64,000 nucleotides of DNA from Mariniflexile gromovii (GTDB taxonomy: Bacteria > Bacteroidota > Bacteroidia > Flavobacteriales > Flavobacteriaceae), in NCBI RefSeq assembly GCF_017814435.1, contig NZ_JAGJCB010000008.1:94353-158352 (forward strand), read 5' to 3'. Under the pieces are notes generated by a model, which did no database searches, was not told the DNA's origin, and saw nothing but the letters and a program-made list of their open reading frames with translations. Below are positions 7,927 through 15,361 of the stretch, piece after piece (the first letter of the stretch is position 1; every line of letters starts with the position of its first letter). The position numbers and the translations under genes are program-made.

Positions 7927-8493
7927 ATGAAAATTATTAAAGTAGATTACATCGATATTTTTGACCATGGTTACAGTTGGGATTTTTCGATTTCAAACAA
8001 TGAAAATGAAAGACTTTCAAATGTACTTGACTACTTGAAAAAATGGGGATTAATCAATTCTTTAAAGGAATTTGCCAAAGATATTGGAGAAAATTCCGTC
8101 GGCATGAATGACTTAAAGAAGGGTAGAAAGAAAATTTCTATTAAGCATGTTATAAATATGAATAATTCATATTCTTACATTAATACAGATTATATTTTAT
8201 TAGGAGAGGGGTTGCCTTTTAATGATGAATGGTTAGTTAAAAAAGTTGATGAAACTAATAATAGGACTAGAATAGAACTTGATATTGAAAAAGCAAAAGA
8301 CAAAGAGGCTTGGAAAAAAATATTAGAAGAAAATCCAGATTACATTAATACAACAAAAAAACTGCCTACCTCAAAAAAAGAAACATCACTTTATGATAAG
8401 TTAATAGTTGTTCAAAATGAACTTTTAGAGGCTAAGAATGAAATAATAAAACTGAAAGATGAGATTCATAAATTAGTATTAAACCAAAAATAG
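7927..8493 (+). CDS. Phage repressor-like protein (CI-type position), helix-turn-helix plus coiled coil
   Basis: A 188-residue protein on the opposite strand to the phage operon. Residues 35-105 resemble the DNA-binding region of Bacteroidota phage repressors: KEFAKDIGENSVGMNDLKKG, then SYINTDYILLGEGLPF, which corresponds to the INPDWLLTGEG segment of many such proteins. Residues 150-188 form a short coiled coil (LYDKLIVVQNELLEAKNEII). No protease or ClpX-type domain is seen. The first ATG is used; a later start near residue 27 is possible. It probably represses the early promoter at 7874-7905. Confidence 0.55.
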   Translation: MKIIKVDYIDIFDHGYSWDFSISNNENERLSNVLDYLKKWGLINSLKEFAKDIGENSVGMNDLKKGRKKISIKHVINMNNSYSYINTDYILLGEGLPFNDEWLVKKVDETNNRTRIELDIEKAKDKEAWKKILEENPDYINTTKKLPTSKKETSLYDKLIVVQNELLEAKNEIIKLKDEIHKLVLNQK

Positions 8494-8498
8494 AAAAG

Positions 8499-8554
8499 GT
8501 AACCTAAAACGTAACCTAAATAAATATAAACGGTAACCTAAATAAATATAACTT
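8499..8554. repeat. Three GTAACCTAAA repeats downstream of the repressor gene
   Basis: GTAACCTAAA starts at 8499, 8511 and 8533. The last two copies extend to a 19-bp identical unit (GTAACCTAAATAAATATAA) spaced 22 bp, two helical turns. They lie between the repressor gene and the right-hand 22-bp repeat. Clustered, helically phased repeats near an element end suggest transposase-binding sites. Confidence 0.5.
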
Positions 8555-8643
8555 TTAACCAAGTCAAAATAAAAGCAAACAATTTTTATTTAAGTATCTG
8601 TAAAACAATAAAATAAGGTTGCAACTATTTTAAAAAGCAGTTA

Positions 8644-8665
8644 GTTAAAATGAAATAATACTTTT
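8644..8665. repeat. 22-bp repeat, right copy (other edge of the phage remnant)
   Basis: Exact direct copy of 799-820. It lies between the phage repressor side and the membrane-protein fragment at 8706-8849, so the two copies bracket the phage-derived block of about 7.8 kb. Confidence 0.7.
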
Positions 8666-8705
8666 TAGGTATGAAAAAATATTGTAAGTTATTGTAAAAC
8701 AGCCT

Positions 8706-8849
8706 TTAAACATAATTTAAACGCTGTTTTTTCATTTCTATTAAAACTAACAGGCAAATTGCAAAACAAGCTAAAGCATAAAATAAAATAGTAGTAAAAC
8801 CAAGTGCAACCGCATCAATATACCAGTAATTAAGCACAAATGCACCTTT
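8706..8849 (-). pseudogene. C-terminal remnant of a membrane protein, possibly a transporter
   Basis: A 47-codon open stretch without a start. It reads NYWYIDAVALGFTTILFYAL, then a hydrophobic run (ACFAICLLVLI), a basic tail (EMKKQRLNYV) and a stop. This looks like the last one or two helices of a polytopic transporter such as an MFS sugar permease, which would suit a glucan-use locus, but the family cannot be fixed from so short a piece. Upstream the frame hits a TAA at 8852-8850. Confidence 0.45.
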
Positions 8850-8906
8850 TTAAAGTTCTAAATGGTACATGAGTTAACAAAAAATAGTAGTGAATGATAG
8901 TTTTTT

Positions 8907-8923
8907 AAAAAGTATTATTTCAT
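8907..8923. repeat. Inverted copy of the junction repeat core
   Basis: Read on the minus strand this is ATGAAATAATACTTTTT, the core of the repeats at 799-820 and 8644-8665 in the opposite orientation. It lies between the membrane-protein fragment and the alpha-amylase fragment. Each of the three known copies therefore sits beside a broken gene. Confidence 0.6.
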
Positions 8924-9008
8924 GTAAAAGTACCTAAACCGCCCAAAACCCTAACAAAATCAACCTTTTTCGAACCTTTTTATATTTATGTAATAGTATT
9001 GTTTTTAA

Positions 9009-9674
9009 TTAACCCCCATAAAAGCATTTCGAAGTTTAATCAATTTTCAATTTAAATGGAATGCAGCTCAACAAGATTATGAGACACTTTTTAGCACGTA
9101 TTCAGATTATTTAAATACAGATTTAGAAGGCTTTGGAACATTAAATTATGTATCATCGCATGATGATGGTGACCCATTTGATAAAAACAGAAGTAAACCA
9201 TTTGAAGCAGGTACTAAATTATTGCTCGCACCAGGAACTTCGCAAGTGTATTATGGAGATGAATCGGCACGGTCTTTAATTATTGAAGGGACTCAAGGCG
9301 ATGCCACTTTACGGTCATTTATGAATTGGAAAGACATTAACGAAAACCCAGAAACAAAAGCCATTTTAACCCACTACCAGAAGCTAGGACAGTTTAGAGC
9401 AAAACATCCAGCTGTTGGTGCGGGAACGCATCAAATGATTTCAAAAAGTCCTTATGTTTTCAGTAGGAGTTTTTCAAAAGGAGACTTCCTCGATTTAGTT
9501 GTGATTGGATTGGATTTATCTGAAGGCGAAAAAATCATGGATGCTTCATCAGTATTTAATAACGGGAATAGACTGCATGATGCCTATTCAAATCAAGATG
9601 TAATAGTTGAAAACGGAACTGTTAAAATCAACTCTAATTTCACTATTGTTCTATTAGAAAATGGCGCTGAATAA
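9009..9674 (+). pseudogene. Alpha-amylase (GH13), C-terminal remnant
   Basis: About 221 codons with no start; the frame opens right after a TAA at 9006-9008. Recognisable GH13 sequence begins at AFRSLINFQFKWN and continues through VSSHDDGDPFDK, which corresponds to the NHD region of the fourth conserved motif, then LLLAPGTSQVYYGDE, the post-catalytic part of the barrel, and the C-terminal beta domain to the stop. The nucleophile Asp and acid/base Glu are missing, so the product is inactive. It was probably part of the same glucan-use locus as the GH97 gene before rearrangement. Confidence 0.78.
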
Positions 9675-9713
9675 TCACTGACATAATGTTGATTATCAAT
9701 TAATTTTGTCAAA

Positions 9714-9774
9714 TTGAGCGCAGTCGAAACCTAATTAAAAATCGAACTTTTTAAGACCTTTCGAGTGCGCTTAA
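9714..9774. repeat. Dispersed imperfect inverted repeat
   Basis: TTGAGCGCAGTCGAAAC (9714-9730) and CTTTCGAGTGCGCTTAA (9758-9774) pair at 14 of 17 positions. The same GAGCGCAGTCGA motif forms the inverted repeat at 47401-47459. Such repeats are scattered between genes in many flavobacterial genomes. Here it lies between the amylase remnant and the 3' end of the eCIS locus and may act as a transcription end. Confidence 0.5.
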
Positions 9775-9866
9775 GGTGATATAGTTTGACATTATTGACT
9801 AAAGAACTTTAAAATTGAATTTCTCACATTGAACTCACAATGAATAATTTCTTTTTTTTCATTGGA

Positions 9867-11183
9867 TTATCGCATAATTCTTCCACCTTTTTGATATTCT
9901 CTTTGAATTCCATTAACAATGTATGATTGATATACAGTTTTTTTATTATCAGCCAAGGCACACAAACAAGAATATTGAACAATATTCATTATTTCTGCAC
10001 CAGATAACTCGTATTTTTGGACAAGTTGAACAAGGTCAATATCTGAATGAAGTTTAACTTTAGATGGAAATGCATTTTTCCAAAGCAATAATCTTTCTGA
10101 AAACTTGGGCAACGGAAAATGAATGATAGCCTGAAAGCGTCTTACAAATGCTTCATCAATATTGCTTTTAAGGTTAGATGCCAAAATAACCAGCCCATTA
10201 TAATTTTCTATTCTTTGTAATAAATAGGAAACTTCTTGATTTGCATATTTATCATGTGCATCCCTTACGTTGGTGCGTTTACCAAAAAGGGCATCAGCTT
10301 CATCAAAAAAAAGTATGTTCTCGGTTTTTTCTGCTTTAGCTAGTAAATTAGATAGATTTTTTTCAGTTTCACCTATAAATTTAGACACAACCATCGAAAG
10401 ATCTATTTTATAAACATCTTTACCCGTCTGCTTACCCAATAGGCTTGCCGTTAACGTTTTGCCCGTTCCTGGTGGCCCATGAAACAGCACTCTGTAACCG
10501 GGTTTCAGTTTTTTGTGCATCCCCCAGTCATTCATCAAGGTATTACCATGTGTTATCCAAGCGTGTAATTCCTGAATTTGTTTAGAGGTTTCATCACTTA
10601 AAATGAGGTCATCCCAATCCATTTTTGTTTCAATAACTTGGGCTGGAAATTTCATACTAAAGCTTGGTTTATTGGTTTTTCCTTGGGTTAAAAGTTCTAC
10701 ATATTCTTGCGACATTATAATTTTTCCGCTCAACTTGGGTTCTCCTTCAAGAGGTTTTTCTAACCATAAAATTTGATGTTTTGCAAAAAAATGATTGGAA
10801 TGAAAAATATCATATGTCTTTTTGTTTTCCTGAAAATTTATTCCAGAAAGCAAAAACATAGTCGTTTCGCCAGTTGGAAGAAAACCTCTAAAGTTTTTCC
10901 CTCGAACACCTCCAAGCTGAGGAAAATCTCCCGTAGTTGCTAATTTATTTTGAATGATACTATCCAGAAAGTTGCTTTGCACATGAGGTGAAAGGCAAAG
11001 TAACAATACTAATTTTTCTTCTTTATCCAATCCAGCTTCCTTAATAAAATCTGGGATATACAATGTCCATTCACTCATTTCTGGTATCGTGGGCTCTTGG
11101 TTATCCTTATCGGGTTGAAAATATTGGTCCAATCGGTACTGAATAAATTCTTTTAGATATTTGAATTCTGGATTAGTGTTCAT
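9867..11183 (-). CDS. eCIS-associated AAA+ ATPase (Pvc15/Afp15 type)
   Basis: A 438-residue protein with a C-terminal AAA+ domain: Walker A FHGPPGTGKTLTAS near residue 240, Walker B ILFFDEADALFGKR near 293, then the arginine-bearing EAFVRRFQ segment. About 200 residues of non-catalytic N-terminus precede it. This matches the ATPase found at the end of PVC/Afp-type clusters, which is needed for assembly or cargo loading of the particle. It is the last gene of the locus, 48 bases after the DUF4157/DUF922 gene. No membrane segment is present, so it acts in the cytoplasm. Confidence 0.88.
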   Translation of the reverse strand: MNTNPEFKYLKEFIQYRLDQYFQPDKDNQEPTIPEMSEWTLYIPDFIKEAGLDKEEKLVLLLCLSPHVQSNFLDSIIQNKLATTGDFPQLGGVRGKNFRGFLPTGETTMFLLSGINFQENKKTYDIFHSNHFFAKHQILWLEKPLEGEPKLSGKIIMSQEYVELLTQGKTNKPSFSMKFPAQVIETKMDWDDLILSDETSKQIQELHAWITHGNTLMNDWGMHKKLKPGYRVLFHGPPGTGKTLTASLLGKQTGKDVYKIDLSMVVSKFIGETEKNLSNLLAKAEKTENILFFDEADALFGKRTNVRDAHDKYANQEVSYLLQRIENYNGLVILASNLKSNIDEAFVRRFQAIIHFPLPKFSERLLLWKNAFPSKVKLHSDIDLVQLVQKYELSGAEIMNIVQYSCLCALADNKKTVYQSYIVNGIQREYQKGGRIMR

Positions 11184-11231
11184 AATTAAGCTTATTGATA
11201 AAGTTCTTCTGCATTTTATATTTAATGTTGA

Positions 11232-12572
11232 TTAAGGCACAGATTCAGTAGCAGTAGTTGGGCAGGTAAAAGTTGCACCATGGAATGGATCTATAGCATC
11301 CTGATCAGCTTGTGCTTCCGCTTTCCAAGATTCCTGCATGCTACGTAATTGCTCTCTAATTTGTGATATGCCTGCATCTCGATTTTCAGCTTCTACGCTA
11401 AAATTAATTGCTCGAAATCGTTCCTGCATAACTGTTCTCCATCGTTCTCCAATAACTCGATGCTCTTGTTCATGAGCATTCAACACTGTCATCATAGCAT
11501 TCCAAGCAGCTCTATCTGCTTCTCGGTTAGGACGTTTAGAAGGTGACCATGAGGGTTTATCTATGGTTGTGTTTACAGTTACCGTAAGTCCACTATGTCC
11601 AGTTACTGTTAAACGAATGCGACCATCATCCATTGATTCAGGTGGACTAATATTTAAATTGCCATTAAAACTATAATCTGAATTAGTTTGTGCCCACCCG
11701 GGTAAATAGGGCGAATTATTATCTAACCACTCTACCACATCATCACATTCCAATTCTGATGGTACTCTATAGGCTTGAATTTTTGGTTGAATATTTTTTG
11801 ATTGCTGCACCACATGTGTCAATTCATGTGCTAGTAAACGCTTTCCATTGGCAGAATCTGGATTGTACTTTCCTGAATTAAAATACACATCTTTTCCATG
11901 AGTGAAAGCTTGAGCCCCTAATTGTTTATTCATTTTTACAGCATCTGTATCCGTATGAATATTTACATCACTAAAATCGACCCCAAAAGACGACTCCATT
12001 TCTGATTTTATGTTTCTTGACAAACTTTTACCCTTTCCTGATTTGTTTTTTATTTGTTGTGAAAGTGTATTGCTTACGGTTTGATTTGTGGAATTACTCT
12101 TTGATTGTATCATTTCTTCCTCTTCCTCCCCATCCTTTTTACTCACCATTTCTTCCTCTTCCTCTTCTGCTTCTTTCATACTAACCGCTTCTTCCTCTTC
12201 TTCACCTTCTTTCTTGCTGATTTCTCGCTTTTCCTGAACTAATTTACCCTCTTCTACACGTTGTTCAGCAGTTCCTAATTTCTCATCTTCTTGTGGGGTC
12301 GCTAAAGATTCACGTTGGATATTACTTATTTCTTTATTTTGAATATTTGGTTTTGCAGCATTATTAACTACCGCATCCGCCATACTATCTGCTTCTTTTT
12401 CATATTTATCGCCAGGTTTACCAACCGTAAGTTTTGTTTGTACACCTAATGCGTTTGAACCATTAAAGAATGGCGTTCTGTTTTCCTTCGAAAAAAATGG
12501 GGCTTCCGTTTTTTCAGTTTCTTCGTTATTGTGAGGACTTTTATTCCGACGGCTAGAAAATATGCTTTTCAT
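11232..12572 (-). CDS. eCIS-associated DUF4157 protein with a DUF922-like second metalloprotease motif
   Basis: A 446-residue protein. The N-terminus has the eCIS cargo pattern FFNGS...VQTKLTVGKPGDKYEKEAD, then an acidic, glutamate-rich linker (residues 90-150). The DUF4157 domain follows, with LLAHELTHVVQQ near residue 253 (HExxH zinc site). The C-terminal 180 residues carry a second zinc-type motif, LNAHEQEHRVIGERWR near 367, and end with a QADQDAIDPFHGATF segment, as in DUF922 predicted proteases. It is probably a secreted or loaded effector of the injection system. Substrate and target cell are unknown. The ParA gene lies 12 bases upstream. Confidence 0.78.
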   Translation of the reverse strand: MKSIFSSRRNKSPHNNEETEKTEAPFFSKENRTPFFNGSNALGVQTKLTVGKPGDKYEKEADSMADAVVNNAAKPNIQNKEISNIQRESLATPQEDEKLGTAEQRVEEGKLVQEKREISKKEGEEEEEAVSMKEAEEEEEEMVSKKDGEEEEEMIQSKSNSTNQTVSNTLSQQIKNKSGKGKSLSRNIKSEMESSFGVDFSDVNIHTDTDAVKMNKQLGAQAFTHGKDVYFNSGKYNPDSANGKRLLAHELTHVVQQSKNIQPKIQAYRVPSELECDDVVEWLDNNSPYLPGWAQTNSDYSFNGNLNISPPESMDDGRIRLTVTGHSGLTVTVNTTIDKPSWSPSKRPNREADRAAWNAMMTVLNAHEQEHRVIGERWRTVMQERFRAINFSVEAENRDAGISQIREQLRSMQESWKAEAQADQDAIDPFHGATFTCPTTATESVP

Positions 12573-12584
12573 GATTCATTATTT

Positions 12585-13349
12585 TTAATTAGTTTTTAAC
12601 AAAAACTCTTTTGCAAGTTCTGTATAATCTTCTGCGCCATTCGAACTTTTATCGAATGTAAAAATATCCAACCCGTTTTCCTGTGCATTAGCAAGCGTGA
12701 TATTTGATCTGACACGGCTTTCAAACACTTTTCCTTTTGAAAATTCTTTTTCAAGTTGTGTTTTAACTTTACGGTTCATTGTTTTTCTTTGGTCATATCT
12801 GGTAAGCACAAATCCTAAAAGTTTAAGATTTTTATTCATTTTTTTCACAAGATCTAAATGTTTTAAAAAACTCTTAGCTCCTTTTAAGGGTAAAAATTCT
12901 GCCTGTAATGGTATCAAAACCATATCGCTTGCTACCAAGGCGTTTATAGTTAGCATTCCCATGGAGGGCGGACAATCAATAAAAACAAAATCATAGCCTT
13001 TAAGTGAACTAAGAAGTTGTGCCAAAATTTGTTCCCTGCCGTAAACACTGGCTAGTTCCAATTCAGCATTTGCCAAATCTAATGATGATGGTATTAAATC
13101 CAATCCTGAAGCACTTATTAAAGCATCTGTTATTTTTGTCCGTTCACCAAATGCTTCTTTATGCAATACTGTGTAAACAGATTTTTTAACTTCATCTTTT
13201 ATTACTAAAGATTGTGTGAGGTTCGCTTGCGGATCCACATCAATAAGCAATACCTTTTTGCCCAGATTCTTTAAACCGGCGGCAAGGTTTATTGCCGTTG
13301 TTGTTTTTCCTACCCCACCTTTAAAATTTGCTACAGAAATTATTTTCAT
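12585..13349 (-). CDS. ParA-family ATPase inside the eCIS locus
   Basis: A 254-residue MinD/ParA-type ATPase. It has the deviant Walker A KGGVGKTT (residues 10-17) with its signature lysine, LIDVDPQANLTQS (Walker A', near 35-47) and FIDCPPSMGML (Walker B, near 120-130). Such ATPases form nucleotide-dependent dimers on DNA or membrane and position cargo. No ParB gene or parS-like site was seen nearby, so a plasmid-partition role is unlikely. The gene sits between the haloperoxidase and DUF4157 genes with gaps of 12-13 bases. It may position injection particles or their cargo in the cell, which is inference. Confidence 0.85.
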   Translation of the reverse strand: MKIISVANFKGGVGKTTTAINLAAGLKNLGKKVLLIDVDPQANLTQSLVIKDEVKKSVYTVLHKEAFGERTKITDALISASGLDLIPSSLDLANAELELASVYGREQILAQLLSSLKGYDFVFIDCPPSMGMLTINALVASDMVLIPLQAEFLPLKGAKSFLKHLDLVKKMNKNLKLLGFVLTRYDQRKTMNRKVKTQLEKEFSKGKVFESRVRSNITLANAQENGLDIFTFDKSSNGAEDYTELAKEFLLKTN

Positions 13350-13362
13350 ACCTATTATTATT

Positions 13363-14775
13363 TTAACCTAATTTACCATTAAAATACTGCATGGCCTTAT
13401 CCCAAACAGCGCAACCTACTTTATTACCTAGTTTTCGCGCTTCTAAATCGCCAGACACAAAATGAATGCCTCCATAAAGTCTGGATATACCTGCCTCATC
13501 TGCTGCTGCTTTTAAGGTGTCCCAACACAATGTAATATCTTCTGAAGGTGTACAACCAGGCTCAACTTTAGAGCCTCCTTTTGGTATGGTAACTGAATCT
13601 CCATATTTTCCGCTTTCGCAAAAATTTGAAAGCACTTCAGCAGTTGCTGCACTGAATGTACTATGACCTGAAACATACTCACCAAAAGGCGGTGTTGGAA
13701 TATATGGCAACCAGTTATCTCCTTCAATTTCCTTGGTGCCTTCACAAGGACCTCCCCAAGCCTTAACCGTTTTACCTCTATATACATAATGAATTGCCGA
13801 AATGGGCCTTACATAATCATAATATAATTTGCAGTCCCAGGCTGCTATGGCTGCATCCATTAATGCATTGGATACTGCAAAAAACATCTTAATATCAAAA
13901 GCATTCTTGTAACCATATTTTTTTGAAAGGTACCTTGCTATTCTACAACATTGTTCAGGAGGTGCTGCCCAAGGTCCATTTTTATTATTAATAGCATCGG
14001 CAAACTTGTCTTCATGCATCCCGCCCCAGAATTCGGCTATCATTTTTTGCTCATCGGTTAATCCTTCACTATATTTTAAAAGAACCTCAGCTTGTTTTTC
14101 ATAGGCGCGAGTACCACATTTGATAGGAGCAGGTGGTCTAAACTCGCCACCCCACTTTAATGCAAAAGGTTTTACCAACCCCCAATGTGCGGTAAGGCAT
14201 TGTTGTGGCTTATTATCTTTTAATTGAGGTTGCCAGCGATCAGGATATTTTATGGATTGTGGTAATGGTGGGTTAGCAGGATGATAGCCACTGAAATCGG
14301 AAAAATGGCCTGCATATAAAGTTGAATATGCGTTAGATAAGTCGCCTGAACGACATTCAATAATCAATCTACCCGACAAATTGCCTATACCAGCAGGATT
14401 GTTAGGTTTTAAGTTTTTATCATCGGGGTCAAAACCACAATCGCACATAAAATCCCGGAACATGTTTTTATGTTCTGGTGGTAATGATAGCCAGAACAAT
14501 TCCTGCAATACGGTATATGCGGCATGACTGTATGCACGCTCCCTATTACCTGAAATGCACTCGCTATCGGGCTGTTTTAAACGGCTACCAGTAGTGGTAC
14601 TTACTTCACAACCGCCATCATTGTAATTGGTCCATGCATCATACATAGCTGTGTGAACCATTGCCAATGCTCTAGAAGCTATGGTTGGTGGTAAACCCAC
14701 ATAATGTATGGCATCGCAGGTTAACCGATTCCATTTGTGGGCTTTACTGGGTTTGTAATTTTCGTTTGTTGCCAT
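13363..14775 (-). CDS. Vanadium-dependent haloperoxidase / PAP2-superfamily enzyme
   Basis: A 470-residue protein carrying the vanadate/phosphate-site motifs in order: KLYYDYVRP (K-x6-RP, near residue 315), YVSGHSTFSAA (SGH, near 370) and SRLYGGIHFVSGD (SR-x5-H, near 435). These are the ligands of vanadium haloperoxidases and the related acid phosphatases. Haloperoxidases oxidise halides with hydrogen peroxide; which activity applies here cannot be read from the sequence. There is no signal peptide, so it is made in the cytoplasm. It lies inside the eCIS cargo block, 12 bases after the 189-residue gene and 13 before parA, and is therefore a candidate cargo or cargo-modifying enzyme. Confidence 0.85.
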   Translation of the reverse strand: MATNENYKPSKAHKWNRLTCDAIHYVGLPPTIASRALAMVHTAMYDAWTNYNDGGCEVSTTTGSRLKQPDSECISGNRERAYSHAAYTVLQELFWLSLPPEHKNMFRDFMCDCGFDPDDKNLKPNNPAGIGNLSGRLIIECRSGDLSNAYSTLYAGHFSDFSGYHPANPPLPQSIKYPDRWQPQLKDNKPQQCLTAHWGLVKPFALKWGGEFRPPAPIKCGTRAYEKQAEVLLKYSEGLTDEQKMIAEFWGGMHEDKFADAINNKNGPWAAPPEQCCRIARYLSKKYGYKNAFDIKMFFAVSNALMDAAIAAWDCKLYYDYVRPISAIHYVYRGKTVKAWGGPCEGTKEIEGDNWLPYIPTPPFGEYVSGHSTFSAATAEVLSNFCESGKYGDSVTIPKGGSKVEPGCTPSEDITLCWDTLKAAADEAGISRLYGGIHFVSGDLEARKLGNKVGCAVWDKAMQYFNGKLG

Positions 14776-14787
14776 GTCTATATAGTA

Positions 14788-15357
14788 TTAAATATTTTGA
14801 TTATATAATTTCATTGACAATTCAGAATCTTGCGGTGAAATTAACCTCTTCGTTTTAACAAACTCTCCTAAATTCCATAAGTCGACTCCTTTAGCACCTT
14901 CATTTTCATGCCAACTTGTTCCATGCCAATCATTGTTAGCTTCTTCATCATATATATAATTTCTAGCTATTTTAAACTCTTGCCCTATTTTAGTCACCAA
15001 AAAAAGAATATCTATACTTAAATAACCATCTTGTTCCTGATTCATAACAGAACAAAATGCTATATATATATTGTCAAACCTTTTAGATTTAGATTTATAT
15101 TCACTCAATTTAAATAAAATCCTCTTTTTAAATGGCTCAGTTGGTGCAGGTGGAACTGGTATAAAAGATGGCATTTTAGGTTTGGGATATTCTCTAATAA
15201 TAACTCCTAAATTATTCTTCAGAGCTTCAACGCAAAATGAGTATAGTAAGATAGCTTTTTCATTTGCATCCTTAAAATTATTATCTTGTTGAGCCGTAAA
15301 ACTAGCATCTGCTTCAACCTGAAAAAAATTTTCTAAAAATTCTATTACATTATCCAT
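14788..15357 (-). CDS. Unknown protein paired with the eCIS nuclease-like toxin, candidate immunity protein
   Basis: A 189-residue soluble acidic protein whose start follows the stop of the 1758-residue toxin-like gene after only 4 bases. No family is certain. The alternation of an N-terminal helix, proline-rich middle (MPSFIPVPPAPTEPF) and beta strands (DNIYIAFCSVMN, YLSIDILFLVTKI) ending in aromatic-rich sequence (NDWHGTSWHENEGAKGVDLW) is compatible with an NTF2-like fold used by some immunity proteins. The immunity role rests on position and size and is unproven. Confidence 0.5.
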   Translation of the reverse strand: MDNVIEFLENFFQVEADASFTAQQDNNFKDANEKAILLYSFCVEALKNNLGVIIREYPKPKMPSFIPVPPAPTEPFKKRILFKLSEYKSKSKRFDNIYIAFCSVMNQEQDGYLSIDILFLVTKIGQEFKIARNYIYDEEANNDWHGTSWHENEGAKGVDLWNLGEFVKTKRLISPQDSELSMKLYNQNI

Positions 15358-15361
15358 ACAT

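Noticed and set aside
799..8665. Reading the 22-bp repeats as simple phage attachment sites attL/attR
   Set aside because: No integrase of the tyrosine or serine type is present; the element carries a DDE transposase, which usually makes short target duplications, and a third, inverted copy exists outside.
12585..13349. ParA as evidence for an integrated plasmid
   Set aside because: No ParB, replication or mobilisation gene is nearby and the gene is tightly spaced within the eCIS operon.
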